DNA of 64,000 nt, from assembly GCA_945860165.1 (NCBI GenBank), contig CAMAPL010000003.1, positions 62,001 through 126,000 on the forward strand, read 5' to 3'. A model generated the notes under the pieces. It had not been told where the DNA came from, did not search any database, and saw only the letters and a program-made list of their open reading frames with translations. Shown here piece by piece: positions 8,821 to 19,176 of the stretch (within the stretch, counting starts at the first letter, position 1; the number at the start of each line of letters is the position of its first letter). This DNA is from Rhizobium sp. Q54 (GTDB lineage: Bacteria; Pseudomonadota; Alphaproteobacteria; Micropepsales; Micropepsaceae). The translations under genes were made by a program, and so were the position numbers.

Positions 8821-10103
8821 TATTCCGCTGCGTCCGCCAGGGTGCTGCCGAAGCGGCGCGCGAATGTGGAATGGGCTTCCAGTTTTTTCACCGGACCGAG
8901 GGCTGCGATAGTGGGCGACGCGCCCTGCATGACCTTTACGGCAAAGCGCTTGACGGTGGCCGCGTCGATCGCATCAAGCACCGCGACGATTTCCGCCGCC
9001 GACTGGACGCGGCCCAGCGCGAACAATTGGCCGGCAATCTGTTCGGCGCGCGTGCCCGGACGCTCCATGCCCATCAGCAGCGAGACTTTCAGCTGGGCGC
9101 GTGCGCGGCTGACTTCGGCTTCGGCGAGATTGCCGGCAATCGCTTCCATCTCGCCGGCGATGACGGCGGAGATTTCCGACGCCTCCTTCTCGCCGGTTCC
9201 GGCATAGACGCCCAGAAAGCCGGAATCCTGGAAACCGTTGGAGAAGGCATAAATCGAATAGCAAAGACCGCGCTTCTCGCGCGCTTCCTGGAACAGGCGT
9301 GACGAGGTGCCGCCGCCCAGCGCCGTGGCATAGATCTGGGCGACGAAATAATCCGGATCGGAATTGGAGAGGCCGGGAAAGGCATAGGCGACATGCGCCT
9401 GTTCCAGGTCCTGGACCTCGCGGTAATCACCGCCGGCATAGTTCGATGGCGCACAGGCGGGAACGGCACCCGTGTTAAGGCCCGCGCATTTTTCTTCCGC
9501 CAGCTTGACGATCTCGTCATGGCGCACCGCGCCCGATGCGATCAGGGTCATGCCGCCGGTGCGGTACTGCGACGCCATATAGGCCTTGAGCATGTCGCGG
9601 TCGAAGGCGGTGACGGTTTTTTCCTCGCCCAGGATCGACCAGCCCAGCGGCTGGCCTTCAAAGATCGCGGACTGGAGATGGTCGAACACGATGTCGTCGG
9701 GCGTGTCTCGTACCTGCCCCAATTCCTGCAGCACCACCTGGCGCTCGCGCTCCAGCTCGGGCGCTTCGAAGGCCGGGTTGGTGAGAATGTCCCCGATCAT
9801 GTCCAAAGCCAGCGGCACATCTTCCTTCAGCACCCGGGCATGGAAGGCGGTCTGTTCGCGGCTCGTATAGGCATTGAGCACGCCGCCCACAGCCTCGATC
9901 TCTTCGGCAATGGCGCGGGCCGAACGAGTTGCGGTACCCTTGAACGCCATGTGTTCCAGCATGTGTGACACCCCCATCTTAGACGCCGCCTCATTACGGC
10001 TGCCGGTGTCCACCCAGATGCCCAAAGCAGCGCTTTCGATCCCGGCCATGGGATCAGTGACAACTGTCAAGCCATTGGAAAGTTTTGATATTTCCAGGGT
10101 CAT
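8820..10103 (-). CDS. M16 family zinc peptidase, processing-peptidase-like
   Basis: This 427-residue protein is a pitrilysin/insulinase-type metallopeptidase close to the mitochondrial processing peptidase beta subunit. The inverted zinc motif HMLEH is at residues 47-51, and the distal Glu ligand is probably E127 in VVLQELGQ. The C-terminal half carries the second M16 repeat with GGGTSSRLFQEAREKRGLCYSIYA. No signal peptide is visible, so it should act in the cytoplasm. It sits between thrC (ATGA overlap) and the GNAT gene (TAATG overlap), a gene order common in alphaproteobacteria. The substrate is unknown. Confidence 0.93.
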   Translation of the reverse strand: MTLEISKLSNGLTVVTDPMAGIESAALGIWVDTGSRNEAASKMGVSHMLEHMAFKGTATRSARAIAEEIEAVGGVLNAYTSREQTAFHARVLKEDVPLALDMIGDILTNPAFEAPELERERQVVLQELGQVRDTPDDIVFDHLQSAIFEGQPLGWSILGEEKTVTAFDRDMLKAYMASQYRTGGMTLIASGAVRHDEIVKLAEEKCAGLNTGAVPACAPSNYAGGDYREVQDLEQAHVAYAFPGLSNSDPDYFVAQIYATALGGGTSSRLFQEAREKRGLCYSIYAFSNGFQDSGFLGVYAGTGEKEASEISAVIAGEMEAIAGNLAEAEVSRARAQLKVSLLMGMERPGTRAEQIAGQLFALGRVQSAAEIVAVLDAIDAATVKRFAVKVMQGASPTIAALGPVKKLEAHSTFARRFGSTLADAAE

Positions 10104-11482
10104 GCCGCCACTCTAGAAGAGATGAATTGCTTTATCAAAACAGGGTCATTGGACAGGATATCCAGCTTTTCCGGCAGGTCTTTCATCCCCGACAGGCGGC
10201 GCGGCTCCGGTGGCGGTGCACCGATAGCCTGGCGCACGGCATCGGGGAATTTGGCGGGATGGGCGGTGGACAACACGACCACGGGAGAGGGCGATTTGCC
10301 GATCTTGCGCGCGGCGGCGACACCCACCGCCGTGTGCGGATCGATGATGCGCCCGGTTTCCCTATGCACGGCGGCAATGGCGGCGCGGGTCTCAAGGTCG
10401 TCGCTGGCAAAGGCGCTGTAGCGGGCGCGCAGCTGCGACAGCACCGGGGTGGGCAAGACCAGCTTGCGGCTGCGGGCGAAGTCGCCCATGGCGGCGGCGG
10501 TCCAGTCGGCATCGTGGTTGGACGCCTCGAACAAGGCGCGCTCGAAATTCGACGCCACCTGGATGTCCATCGACGGGCTGAGCGTGGCGTGCGATACGCC
10601 TGCTTCATACACGCCGTCATTCAGTGCACGGGCCATGATGTCATTGGCATTGGTGGCGATCACCAGCCGCGCCACATCCAGCCCCATGCGGCTGGCCGCT
10701 TCGCCGGCAAAAATGTCGCCGAAATTCCCGGTCGGCACCACGAACGTTGCGGGCTTTTCCAGTGCGGCAGTGGCGGTGAAGTAATAGACGCATTGCGCCG
10801 CGATGCGGACGAAGTTGATCGAATTCACCGCCGTCAGGCTGATCTGGTCGGCGAAGGCCGTATCCGCGAACAGCATCTTCACGATGGACTGCGCGTCGTC
10901 GAAGCTGCCTTCCAGCGCGATATTGTGGACGTTGGCGTGATGCGAGGTCGTCATCTGGCGACGCTGCACATCGCTGACGCGTCCTTTGGGATGCATCACG
11001 AAAACGTCGATGTTGGCGAGCCCGCCCAGCGCGGCGATCGCCGCCGATCCGGTATCGCCGGAGGTGGCGGCCACGATTGTGGCGCGGCCCCCGCACTTGG
11101 CCAGGGCGCGGCTGAACAGCTGCCCCAGCACCTGCAGCGCGATATCCTTGAAAGACAGGGTCGGGCCGTGGAACAGCTCCAGCAGATACTGGTCATTGGC
11201 GATCTGGGTCAGCGGCGCTATTTCGGGCGCATCGAAATCGGCATAGGCCGCCTCAACGGCTTCCCGCAATTCGCCGTCGCTGAAGGAACCCGAGGTGAAG
11301 CGCGACAGGATGGAGAAGGCGACGTCCTGATAGCGCGCACCCTTGAAAGCAGCGATCTCGGCAGGCGAAAATTGCGGCCAGCCCTGCGGCAGGTAGAGGC
11401 CGCCATCGGGCGCCAGCCCCGCCAGCAAAACATCGGAAAATGAGGTCTGGGACGCCTGCCCGCGGGTGGAAATAAACTGCAT
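10100..11482 (-). CDS. thrC: Threonine synthase
   Basis: This 460-residue PLP enzyme converts O-phosphohomoserine to threonine. The PLP lysine is K112 in the motif GPTLSFKDIALQ, and the phosphate-binding segment ATSGDTGSAAIAAL follows at about residues 145-160. Length and N-terminus (MQFISTRGQA) fit the long ThrC type of proteobacteria. Its partner kinase thrB is in the same window. The stop overlaps the M16 protease start (ATGA). Confidence 0.96.
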   Translation of the reverse strand: MQFISTRGQASQTSFSDVLLAGLAPDGGLYLPQGWPQFSPAEIAAFKGARYQDVAFSILSRFTSGSFSDGELREAVEAAYADFDAPEIAPLTQIANDQYLLELFHGPTLSFKDIALQVLGQLFSRALAKCGGRATIVAATSGDTGSAAIAALGGLANIDVFVMHPKGRVSDVQRRQMTTSHHANVHNIALEGSFDDAQSIVKMLFADTAFADQISLTAVNSINFVRIAAQCVYYFTATAALEKPATFVVPTGNFGDIFAGEAASRMGLDVARLVIATNANDIMARALNDGVYEAGVSHATLSPSMDIQVASNFERALFEASNHDADWTAAAMGDFARSRKLVLPTPVLSQLRARYSAFASDDLETRAAIAAVHRETGRIIDPHTAVGVAAARKIGKSPSPVVVLSTAHPAKFPDAVRQAIGAPPPEPRRLSGMKDLPEKLDILSNDPVLIKQFISSRVAA

Positions 11483-11520
11483 GGGGTCCGGTTATAGGGC
11501 GGGATTTCCTCCTGAACCAC

Positions 11521-12231
11521 CTATTTAAAGGCGATCCAGCCCCGCGAAATATGGAAGGCCAGCCAGATACATAGCAGGGCAAACGCCAGCCCAAACCAGG
11601 TGACGGCATAGCCCAGATGCTGGTTGCGGAAGCTCACTACGGTCTGCCCGCCCAGGGGCCAGCCGCCGGGATTCGCCGTGGCATCGGCCTCGATCACTAC
11701 CGGCGCAGCCAGGGTCAGTTTGTCGGCGCTCGCAATGCCCGCCAGATCGCGGGCATACCAGATGCGCCGCGATTTATCGGGCGGCGGGGTGAACGCGCCG
11801 GGCGCGTCGGGATTGCGCCAGACGCCCGTCACCTGCGTGGGGCCAGTGACGTTCCCCGCCGTGCGGCTGGCCGGATCAAGCCTTTCTTTCGGAACCGCCC
11901 CGCGGTCAACGATCAGAACCCGGCCGTCCAGCGTGCGGAACGGGGTCAGCACATGATAGACGGCGGCGCTGCCCGCCGTGGCGAAGGCATAGGCTTCGTG
12001 CGCGTGATCGAACGCACCTGTCAGCGTCACGCGATGATACTGGGCCTGGTCGCGCGGCATTTTCAGCATGGTGTCCAGCGGCAGCGGCGCGGCGGCCATA
12101 TTGCCTTCGACCTGCGCGATCAACGCCACCTTCCATGACAGCCGCTCGAGCTGCCAGAAGCCCAGACCGCACAGGACGCCCAGCATGATGACAACGGCTA
12201 TGGTGACGCCGGGATAGGGCCGGAATGTCAT
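11521..12231 (-). CDS. SURF1 family cytochrome oxidase assembly protein
   Basis: This 236-residue membrane protein helps assemble aa3-type cytochrome c oxidase, probably in heme a delivery. It has the SURF1 layout: an N-terminal helix (GVTIAVVIMLGVLCGLGFWQLERL, with the family GxWQLxR pattern), a large loop with YHVLTPFRTLDGRVLIVDRGAVP, and a C-terminal helix (YAVTWFGLAFALLCIWLAFH). The start at 12231 is chosen because it overlaps the DUF983 stop (ATGA) and gives the normal N-terminus, although the frame is open for 41 more codons. Confidence 0.92.
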   Translation of the reverse strand: MTFRPYPGVTIAVVIMLGVLCGLGFWQLERLSWKVALIAQVEGNMAAAPLPLDTMLKMPRDQAQYHRVTLTGAFDHAHEAYAFATAGSAAVYHVLTPFRTLDGRVLIVDRGAVPKERLDPASRTAGNVTGPTQVTGVWRNPDAPGAFTPPPDKSRRIWYARDLAGIASADKLTLAAPVVIEADATANPGGWPLGGQTVVSFRNQHLGYAVTWFGLAFALLCIWLAFHISRGWIAFK

Positions 12232-12638
12232 TCCACCCGCCCCTCGCCCGCCTTGTGCCGGTATTGCAGTACCAGCAGCGCCGATTTGGACAGCCTGAGG
12301 AAAAGGCCGGACAAAATACAGATCAGGGGAATCCAGAGCACCGCATGGACCCACAAAGGCGGCAGGAAGGTGAACTCCACATATAGCGCCAGGCCGCAGA
12401 CAATGGCGCCGACAATCAGGATGCCGAACACCGCCGGGCCGTCACCCGCATCGAACATCCCATAGTCCATGGCGCAGGCCGGGCACTCTTTCTTCAGCGC
12501 AATATAGCCGTCAAACAACGGCCCCTGCCCGCAACGCGGACAGAGACCGAGGAAGATGGCTTTAGCGGTAGCGTTGCGGATCAGTGCGTAACCGCGCCAG
12601 CGCCCCAGACATAGATGCAGGCAAAGAGGAACAGCCAC
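12228..12638 (-). CDS. DUF983 family membrane protein
   Basis: This small membrane protein of up to 136 residues carries a zinc-ribbon-like pair of motifs, [10 protein letters not shown] and CPACAMDY, followed by two hydrophobic helices. DUF983 genes commonly lie between coxC and surf1 in alphaproteobacteria; the role is unknown but linked to oxidase genes. The start is uncertain: the listed GTG at 12638 overlaps the coxC end by 58 bases, while a CTG at 12584 overlapping the coxC stop would give a more typical short N-terminus. Confidence 0.85.
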   Translation of the reverse strand: MAVPLCLHLCLGRWRGYALIRNATAKAIFLGLCPRCGQGPLFDGYIALKKECPACAMDYGMFDAGDGPAVFGILIVGAIVCGLALYVEFTFLPPLWVHAVLWIPLICILSGLFLRLSKSALLVLQYRHKAGEGRVE

Positions 12639-13492
12639 ACCACGTCAACGAAATGCCAGTACCAGGCGGCCGCCTCGAACCCAAAGTGACGCTCCGGGGT
12701 AAAATGGCCGGCCATCGCGCGAAACAGGCAGATAATCAGGAAGATGGTGCCGACGATGACATGGAAGCCGTGGAAGCCGGTGGCCATGAAGAAGTTGGAG
12801 CCATAGATCGCGCCCATATTGCCGGCGCCGCTGCTCAGCGCCATGTGGCTGACTTCAGTAAAGGGCTGCAGCGCCAGACCACCATTAAAGCCGAAGGTGA
12901 AGGGCGCATGGATATACTCATAGGCCTGCACCGCGGTGAAGCAGAGGCCCAGGATCACGGTCAGAAACAGGCCCTGAACAGCGCCCTTCTTGTCTCCGGT
13001 CTGGATGGCATGGTGCGCCCAGGTCACGGTGGTGCCGGAGGTCAGCAGAATCAGCGTGTTCAGCAGCGGCAAGTGCCAGGGGTCCAGAGTGATGATGCCG
13101 GCGGGCGGCCAGGACGCGACAGACACGTCGGCAAAGAAGATCGCCGTGTTGAAATAGGCCCAGAACCAGGCGACGAAGAACATCACTTCCGAGGCGATGA
13201 ACAGCAGCATGCCGTAGCGCAGGTGCAGCTTCACCACCGGGGTGTGGTTGCCCAGCACCACAGATTCCCTGATCACGTCGCGCCACCAGCCCAGCATGGT
13301 GGAGAGCACGATGCCCAGACCGATGAGGCAGATATACGGCGTGCCGTTCACCGGCAGGCCCCAGAAACCCGTATAGTCCTCGTGCATCCAGAACACGGCG
13401 CCGACCATCATGGTGAAGGCGCCGATCGAACCGACCACGGGCCAGGGGCTGGGATCGACCAGATGGTAGTCGTGCTTCACATCGCTGCTCAT
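12581..13492 (-). CDS. coxC: Cytochrome c oxidase subunit III
   Basis: This is a 303-residue integral membrane subunit of aa3-type cytochrome c oxidase with about seven helices. Family features include [19 protein letters not shown] at the N-terminus, [14 protein letters not shown] (with the lipid/proton-site Glu), [14 protein letters not shown] and [24 protein letters not shown] at 13492 is preferred over the upstream in-frame TTG at 13498; an AAAGGGG ribosome site precedes it. No ctaG lies between it and the small coxF-like gene. Confidence 0.97.
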   Translation of the reverse strand: MSSDVKHDYHLVDPSPWPVVGSIGAFTMMVGAVFWMHEDYTGFWGLPVNGTPYICLIGLGIVLSTMLGWWRDVIRESVVLGNHTPVVKLHLRYGMLLFIASEVMFFVAWFWAYFNTAIFFADVSVASWPPAGIITLDPWHLPLLNTLILLTSGTTVTWAHHAIQTGDKKGAVQGLFLTVILGLCFTAVQAYEYIHAPFTFGFNGGLALQPFTEVSHMALSSGAGNMGAIYGSNFFMATGFHGFHVIVGTIFLIICLFRAMAGHFTPERHFGFEAAAWYWHFVDVVWLFLFACIYVWGAGAVTH

Positions 13493-13505
13493 GATCAAAG
13501 CCCCT

Positions 13506-13652
13506 TTATTGGCCGGAATGTTCGCGCCACTGCACGATAGACATCAGAAAAAACAACACGGCGACCGCGGCCAGCATCAGCGCCAGGGCGATATTGCGTT
13601 TGCGGCGTTCTACGACCCATCGATCCTTGGCCCATCGCTCTTCGTCCTTCAT
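13506..13652 (-). CDS. Small CoxF-like single-helix protein of the oxidase operon
   Basis: This 48-residue protein has a charged N-terminus ([20 protein letters not shown]) and one membrane helix ([20 protein letters not shown]). Short proteins of this form lie between ctaB and ctaG/coxC in many alphaproteobacterial cox operons and are called CoxF or cytochrome oxidase small assembly proteins. The ATG overlaps the ctaB stop (ATGA), which fixes the start. Function is inferred from position and shape only. Confidence 0.75.
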   Translation of the reverse strand: MKDEERWAKDRWVVERRKRNIALALMLAAVAVLFFLMSIVQWREHSGQ

Positions 13653-14560
13653 AGCGCCAAAGCCGGAAGCCCGATCAGCTTCTCGGCGATGAGCGCCGCA
13701 AAAAGCGCCGTCAGATAAAGCAGCGACACGCCGAACAGGCGGTGGGCGGCAGGCTCCTTGATCTCGTCCGTCTCGCGGTACACCGAGATGGCTTCCCACA
13801 GGAACCACAGGCCGATGCCGGCAGCCGCGGCAAGATACAGCGCCCCACCGATGCCCAGCGCCGCCGGCGCCATGCCCAGCGGCACCAGCACCAGCGTATA
13901 GAGAATAATCTGCAGGCGGGTATAGGGCTTACCCTTCACCACTGGCAGCATCGGCACGCCGGCGCGGGCATAGTCTTCCGACCGCCACAGCGCCAGCGCC
14001 CAGAAATGGGGCGGTGTCCAAATGAAGATGATGGCCACCAGCAGCAGCGGCGCGAGGCTCAGATCGCCAGTCACGGCCGCCCAGCCGATGGCCGGTGGCA
14101 ACGCACCGGCCAGCCCGCCGATCACGATATTCTGCGCGGTACGGCGCTTGAGCCAGAGCGTATAGACCACGACATAGAAGAAGACGGTGAAGGCCAACAG
14201 CCCGGCGGCCATGAAATTCACGAACAGGCCCATGGTGGCGACGGCGCCGATCGACAGCGTCCAGCCGAAAATCAGGGCGTCTTCCCGCGCGATGTGCCCC
14301 ATCGGAATTGGACGCCTGGCGGTGCGGGTCATCAAGCCGTCGATATCGCTGTCATAGGCCATGTTCAGGCAACCGCTCGCGCCCGCCGCCACCGCGATGC
14401 AGAGCAGCGCGGTGAAAGCGGTAAGCGGATGCAGGGACCCTGGCGCGGCCACGATGCCGGCCAGCCCCGTGAAGACCACCAGCGACATCACGCGCGGCTT
14501 CAGCAGCGCGAGAAAGTCGCCGACGGTCGTAACGCGGGGATAGGTCAGCGAAAGCGACAT
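13649..14560 (-). CDS. ctaB: Protoheme IX farnesyltransferase (heme O synthase)
   Basis: This 303-residue polytopic membrane protein of the UbiA prenyltransferase superfamily attaches a farnesyl group to heme b to make heme O, the precursor of heme a. The two Asp-rich motifs are visible as [21 protein letters not shown] and, in the second half, the [19 protein letters not shown] segment. About nine hydrophobic helices follow the usual pattern. It sits just after coxA, with a 3-base gap. Confidence 0.96.
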   Translation of the reverse strand: MSLSLTYPRVTTVGDFLALLKPRVMSLVVFTGLAGIVAAPGSLHPLTAFTALLCIAVAAGASGCLNMAYDSDIDGLMTRTARRPIPMGHIAREDALIFGWTLSIGAVATMGLFVNFMAAGLLAFTVFFYVVVYTLWLKRRTAQNIVIGGLAGALPPAIGWAAVTGDLSLAPLLLVAIIFIWTPPHFWALALWRSEDYARAGVPMLPVVKGKPYTRLQIILYTLVLVPLGMAPAALGIGGALYLAAAAGIGLWFLWEAISVYRETDEIKEPAAHRLFGVSLLYLTALFAALIAEKLIGLPALAL

Positions 14561-14563
14561 GGG

Positions 14564-16180
14564 TTACTTGATCTTCGGCAGTTCGTTGAACTGATGGAAA
14601 GGCGGCGGAGACGGCAGCGTCCACTCCAGGGTGGTGGCGCCGACGCCCCAGGGATTGTCGCCCGCCTTACGCTTCTTCACGAACGCTTCCGCGCACATGA
14701 AGAGGAAGAGCAGCACGCCGAACCCGGCGCTGAAGGCGCCGTAGGACGCGACTTCGTTCCAGCCCGCAAAGGCATCAGGATAGTCAACATAGCGGCGCGG
14801 CATGCCCTGCAGTCCCAGGAAATGCATCGGGAAGAAGGCCAAATTGACGCCGATAAAGGTGATCCAGAAATGCAGCTTGCCCAGCAGTTCGCTGTACATG
14901 TAGCCGGTAAATTTCGGGAACCAGAAATAGAAGCCCGCGAAGATGGCGAACACCGCGCCCAGGCTCAGCACGTAGTGGAAGTGCGCCACCACATAATAAG
15001 TGTCCTGCAGCACGACGTCGACGCCGGCATTGGCTAGCACCACGCCGGTAACGCCGCCCACGGTGAAGAGGAAGACGAAGCCGATCGCCCACAGCATGGG
15101 CGTCTTGAACTCGATCGAACCGCCCCACATGGTCGCGATCCAGCTGAACACCTTGATGCCGGTGGGCACTGCGATGACCATGGTGGCGAACACGAAATAG
15201 GCCTTGGTGTCGACGGAGAGGCCCACTGTGTACATGTGGTGCGCCCAGACCAGGAAACCAATGAAGCCGATCGCCACCATCGCATAGGCCATGCCGAGAT
15301 AGCCGAAGATCGGACGCTTGGAGAAGGTGCCGATGATGTGGCTGATCATGCCGAAGCCCGGAAGGATCAGGACGTACACTTCCGGATGGCCGAAGAACCA
15401 GAACAGATGCTGGTAGAGGATCGGATCGCCGCCGCCCGCCGGGTTGAAGAAGCTCGTGTTGAAATTGCGATCAGTGAGCAGCATCGTGATGGCACCCGCA
15501 AAAACCGGCAGCGACAGCAACAGCAGGAACACGGTCACCAGGATCGACCAGACAAACAGCGGCATCTTGTGCAGGGTCATACCCGGCGCGCGCATGTTGA
15601 AGATGGTGGTGATGAAATTTATCGCGCCCAGAATCGAGGAAGCGCCCGCGATGTGCAGCGAGAAGATCGCCAGATCCACTGCCGGGCCGGGCGAGCCATA
15701 GGTCGAGAGCGGCGCATAGATGGTCCAGCCTCCGCCGACGCCCATGCCGCCGGAATCGCCTTCCACGAACATGCTCAACACCAGCAGCAAAAGCGAGAAG
15801 GGTAGCAGCCAGAAAGAGATGTTGTTCATACGCGGGAACGCCATGTCCGGTGCGCCGATCATCAGCGGCACCAGCCAGTTGCCGAAGCCGCCTATCATCG
15901 CCGGCATGATCATGAAGAACACCATGATCAGGCCGTGGCCCGTGACGAACACGTTGTAGGCATGCGGCTCGTGGAAAATCTGCAGGCCGGGGAACATCAG
16001 TTCGGCGCGCATCATCATCGAGAAGAAGCCGCCGATCACGCCGGCCACCACTGCGAAGATAAGGTACATCGTGCCGATGTCCTTATGGTTGGTGGAATAG
16101 ACGTAGCGGCGCCAGCCGGTGGGATGGTGAGCGTGCTCGCCGTGATGGTCGTCTTTGTGGGCGTCGAAGGTGGTGGTCAT
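14564..16180 (-). CDS. ctaD: Cytochrome c oxidase subunit I (aa3 type)
   Basis: This 538-residue, 12-helix catalytic subunit contains the heme a and heme a3-CuB centre and pumps protons. Diagnostic motifs are [21 protein letters not shown] (His-Tyr crosslink), WAHHMYTVG (CuB histidines), [11 protein letters not shown] (heme a3 and heme a ligands) and [24 protein letters not shown] near the N-terminus. No fused coxC domain is present. It is cotranscribed with ctaC, 11 bases upstream. Confidence 0.98.
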   Translation of the reverse strand: MTTTFDAHKDDHHGEHAHHPTGWRRYVYSTNHKDIGTMYLIFAVVAGVIGGFFSMMMRAELMFPGLQIFHEPHAYNVFVTGHGLIMVFFMIMPAMIGGFGNWLVPLMIGAPDMAFPRMNNISFWLLPFSLLLLVLSMFVEGDSGGMGVGGGWTIYAPLSTYGSPGPAVDLAIFSLHIAGASSILGAINFITTIFNMRAPGMTLHKMPLFVWSILVTVFLLLLSLPVFAGAITMLLTDRNFNTSFFNPAGGGDPILYQHLFWFFGHPEVYVLILPGFGMISHIIGTFSKRPIFGYLGMAYAMVAIGFIGFLVWAHHMYTVGLSVDTKAYFVFATMVIAVPTGIKVFSWIATMWGGSIEFKTPMLWAIGFVFLFTVGGVTGVVLANAGVDVVLQDTYYVVAHFHYVLSLGAVFAIFAGFYFWFPKFTGYMYSELLGKLHFWITFIGVNLAFFPMHFLGLQGMPRRYVDYPDAFAGWNEVASYGAFSAGFGVLLFLFMCAEAFVKKRKAGDNPWGVGATTLEWTLPSPPPFHQFNELPKIK

Positions 16181-16191
16181 GGCGATATTTC

Positions 16192-17019
16192 CTATTTCGA
16201 CGCGACGCGGGTGGCGCCGTTCTCAAGCGCGGCAAACTCTGCCTTAGATTTGGCCAGCCAGGCGGCATATTCGGCATCGGTCACGACATGCAGCTCGATC
16301 GGCATATAGGCGTGGCGCGAACCGCACAGTTCCGAACACTGGCCGTAGAACACGCCGGTTTTGGTTGCGCGGAACCAGGTCTTGTTCAACCGGCCCGGCA
16401 CGGCGTCGATCTTCACGCCCATTTGCGGCATGGCGAAGGAATGGATGACGTCGGCAGCGGTGGTCTCGACTTCAATCACCTTGTTGACGGGCAAATACAT
16501 GGCGTTGTCCACGCCGAGCAGGCGCGGCTTGCCCGCCGCCTTGGCGTCGGCGTCCGAGAGACCAAGACTGTCGAAGGTGAAGCCCGCAGCCGAGCCTGAA
16601 TATTCATAGGACCAGAACCACTGCTTGCCGATCGCCTTGATCTGCACGTCCGGCGTGGGAAGGGTTTCCTGGAAATAAAGCAGGCGGAAAGACGGCACCG
16701 CGATGAACACCAGGATGATGACCGGGATCAGGGTCCATGCCACTTCCAGCAGGGTGTTGTGATGAACCTTAGACGGCACCGGGTTGGCGGCCGCGCGGTA
16801 GCGGATCACGATCCAGGCCAGCAGGCCGAGGACGAACAGGCAGGTGGCGACGATGATCCAGAGCAGCAGGTTATGGAAAGACTGGATCTGGTCCATCACC
16901 GGCGAGGCGGATGGCTGAAATCCCAGGCCCCATTCCACGGGCAAAGCAGCGGCAGGATGCGCCGCAAAGGCCATGAGAGCGGCTACTGCCGCGCCGATGC
17001 CGGATTTCCGCAGAAACAT
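16192..17019 (-). CDS. ctaC: Cytochrome c oxidase subunit II
   Basis: This 275-residue subunit carries the CuA electron-entry site. It has a cleavable signal peptide (residues 1-25), two membrane helices and a periplasmic cupredoxin domain. The CuA ligands are in [13 protein letters not shown] and [21 protein letters not shown] (Cys, Cys, His and Met all present). No C-terminal cytochrome c domain is fused, so it should use soluble or membrane cytochrome c. It is the first gene of the cox operon and is divergent from tldD, with a 257-base gap. Confidence 0.97.
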   Translation of the reverse strand: MFLRKSGIGAAVAALMAFAAHPAAALPVEWGLGFQPSASPVMDQIQSFHNLLLWIIVATCLFVLGLLAWIVIRYRAAANPVPSKVHHNTLLEVAWTLIPVIILVFIAVPSFRLLYFQETLPTPDVQIKAIGKQWFWSYEYSGSAAGFTFDSLGLSDADAKAAGKPRLLGVDNAMYLPVNKVIEVETTAADVIHSFAMPQMGVKIDAVPGRLNKTWFRATKTGVFYGQCSELCGSRHAYMPIELHVVTDAEYAAWLAKSKAEFAALENGATRVASK

Positions 17020-17276
17020 GATGCGACCTCGCGAATGCCGGACGGTGGAATTCCCCGCCCCTTTTTCAGATTCTTGGCGAGGATTTAGAGGGGTTAAGCC
17101 CTTAAAGTCATTGCGACCTTATGGCACGCCGGGTCCGGCGGCCAAGAGGGCCTGACAGATCATACCCGGCGGAACCCAGCCAAGCCTTGTCCCGCGGCCC
17201 CAATCACCCGATATCTAGGGGACAAACCGCGTTTTCGCGGGTCTTTTTGCCGCGCAGCATTCCTTCGGAGACAGCA

Positions 17277-18704
17277 ATGGCCGACCACGATCTTTTCTTC
17301 AGCCGCACCGGTATGGACCGGGGACGGGTCCAGCAGACCGTCGATCAGGCGCTGAAGGGCTCCGACGATGGCGAATTGTACCTGGAATACAGCCAATCCG
17401 AATCGTTTGCCTTTGACGATGGCCGGCTGAAAGCCGCCACCTTCGACACCAGCCAGGGCTTCGGCCTCAGGGCGGTGGCGGGGGAAGCCACGGGCTATGC
17501 CCATGCCAGCGAGATTTCGGAGGACGCCATCGCGCGGGCCGCCGGGACGGTGCGCGCGGTCAGCCACGGCTATTCCGGCACGGCCGCCGCCGCGCCGCCC
17601 CGCAGCAACATCAAGCTCTATACCGACATCGATCCGCTGGAGACCGCGGGCTTCGAGAAGAAAGTGAAACTGCTGGAAGAGATGAACGCCTATGCGCGGG
17701 GCAAGGACGGCCGGGTGCGCCAGGTCTCGGCCTCGCTGTCGGGCGAATGGCAGCGGATCGAAATCATCCGCGCCGGCGGCGAGCATTATTCCGATATCCG
17801 CCCCCTCGTCCGTTTGAACGTATCGGTGGTGGTCGAGGACAATGGCCGGCAGGAAAGCGGCAGCTTCGGCGGCGGCGGCCGCAGAGGCTACGAAACCTAT
17901 CTCGCGCCCGAATACTGGCAGGGCGCGATTGACGAAGCCCTGCGCCAGGCGCTGGTCAACCTTACCTCCATACCCGCGCCCGCCGGCGAGATGACGGTGG
18001 TGCTGGGACCGGGCTGGCCCGGCATCCTGCTGCATGAAGCGATTGGTCACGGTCTGGAAGGCGACTTCAATCGTAAGAAGACGAGCGCCTTTGCCGGGCT
18101 GTTGGGTGAACGCGTCGCCGCCCCCGGCGTGACGGTGGTGGATGACGGCACCATGGATGGCCGGCGCGGCTCGCTGTCCATCGATGATGAAGGCACGCCG
18201 ACCAAGCGCACCGTGCTGATCGAGGACGGAATTCTGAAAGGCTATATGCAGGACCGGCAGAATGCCCGGCTGATGGGCGTGGCCGCCACCGGCAATGGGC
18301 GGCGCCAGAGCTATGCCGCGCCGGTGATGCCGCGCATGACCAACACCTACATGCTGGGCGGAACCGCGGACCCCGCGGAAATTCTCTCCAGCGTGAAGAA
18401 GGGCATCTACGCCACCAATTTCGGCGGCGGCCAGGTCGACATCACCAACGGCAAGTTCGTTTTCAGCTGCACCGAGGCCTACATCATCGAGGACGGCAAG
18501 CTGGGCCACGCCATCAAGGGCGCGACCCTGATCGGCTCGGGACCGGAATCGCTGACCCGCGTTTCCATGATCGGCAATGACATGAAGCTGGACACCGGCG
18601 TCGGCACCTGCGGCAAGAACGGCCAGAGCGTGCCGGTGGGCGTCGGTCAGCCGACGTTGAAGCTGGATGGGTTGACGGTGGGCGGCACCGCGCAGGCGGC
18701 ATAG
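17277..18704 (+). CDS. tldD: Metalloprotease TldD
   Basis: This 475-residue subunit of the TldD/TldE protease is known from microcin B17 maturation and CcdA turnover in E. coli. The metal-binding motif HEAIGH lies at residues 253-258 (LLHEAIGHGLEGDF). The partner TldE (PmbA) is encoded about 13 kb away at 31982. ATG 17277 was chosen because the GGAG ribosome site and the normal N-terminus (MADHDLFFSRTG) follow it; upstream codons in the open frame look like intergenic DNA. The 257-base gap to ctaC holds no gene that I can see. Confidence 0.95.
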   Translation: MADHDLFFSRTGMDRGRVQQTVDQALKGSDDGELYLEYSQSESFAFDDGRLKAATFDTSQGFGLRAVAGEATGYAHASEISEDAIARAAGTVRAVSHGYSGTAAAAPPRSNIKLYTDIDPLETAGFEKKVKLLEEMNAYARGKDGRVRQVSASLSGEWQRIEIIRAGGEHYSDIRPLVRLNVSVVVEDNGRQESGSFGGGGRRGYETYLAPEYWQGAIDEALRQALVNLTSIPAPAGEMTVVLGPGWPGILLHEAIGHGLEGDFNRKKTSAFAGLLGERVAAPGVTVVDDGTMDGRRGSLSIDDEGTPTKRTVLIEDGILKGYMQDRQNARLMGVAATGNGRRQSYAAPVMPRMTNTYMLGGTADPAEILSSVKKGIYATNFGGGQVDITNGKFVFSCTEAYIIEDGKLGHAIKGATLIGSGPESLTRVSMIGNDMKLDTGVGTCGKNGQSVPVGVGQPTLKLDGLTVGGTAQAA

Positions 18705-19036
18705 TGTTGATCTTCAAGATCGTGCCGCGCACCGAGTGGGAAGCGCAGAGCGGGGACTATCACGGCTCGGCGCATGACCGCGCCGACGGCTTCCTGCATT
18801 TTTCGACTGCGTCGCAGCTGCCCGAGACCTTGCGGCTCTATTATGCCGGTCAGCATGACCTGATGCTGCTGGCAGTCGAGGCCGAAACACTAGGCACCGC
18901 GCTGAAATGGGAACGCTCGGAATCCCGCAACGAGGATTTCCCGCATCTTTACGCCCCGCTGTCCTGCGACGCTATGAAGTGGGGGCGGCCCATCGCCAAA
19001 GATGGCGACGGCTTCATATTGCGTGAACTGATTTAA
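18704..19036 (+). CDS. DUF952 family protein
   Basis: This 110-residue cytoplasmic protein has the DUF952 pattern: an N-terminal IFKIVPRTEWE, then DGFLHFSTASQLPETLRLYYAGQHDLMLL and DFPHLYAPL. Family members are small and of unknown function. The GTG start overlaps the last base of the tldD stop (TAGTG), so it is likely translated with tldD. Confidence 0.85.
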   Translation: MLIFKIVPRTEWEAQSGDYHGSAHDRADGFLHFSTASQLPETLRLYYAGQHDLMLLAVEAETLGTALKWERSESRNEDFPHLYAPLSCDAMKWGRPIAKDGDGFILRELI

Positions 19037-19038
19037 TT

Positions 19039-19170
19039 GTCATTCCCGGCCGAGCGCCGCATCAGCGGCGCGAGGGGAAGGGAATCCAGGTCCCAAGCCA
19101 GGCGGTTTTAGCGCCTGGATTCCCTTCCCTCACATCGCCTGCCCTGCAGGCGATGCTCGCCGGGGACGAC
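19039..19170 (+). repeat. Nested palindromic repeat element, copy 1
   Basis: This 132-bp non-coding element lies between DUF952 and the convergent MBL gene. The ends are imperfect inverted repeats (GTCATTCCCGGCCGAGC at left, GCTCGCCGGGGACGAC at right). Inside is a perfect 16-bp inverted repeat (19075-19090 with 19114-19129) and, nested in it, a 7-bp hairpin (19098-19104 with 19112-19118). A second element with the same ends is at 46078-46208. This resembles REP/BIME or MITE-like repeats. It could also act as a bidirectional terminator. Confidence 0.8.
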
Positions 19171-19176
19171 GCGCTT

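Noticed and set aside
10085-11443. A 452-codon open frame antisense to thrC
   Set aside because: Shadow of thrC; composition rich in His, Gly and Arg and no ribosome site.
13742-15037. A 431-codon open frame antisense to ctaB and coxA
   Set aside because: It spans two well-defined genes on the opposite strand and has no domain.
17020-17276. Promoters of the divergent ctaC and tldD genes
   Set aside because: Candidate hexamers exist on both strands but match the consensus in only three or four positions, too weak to list.
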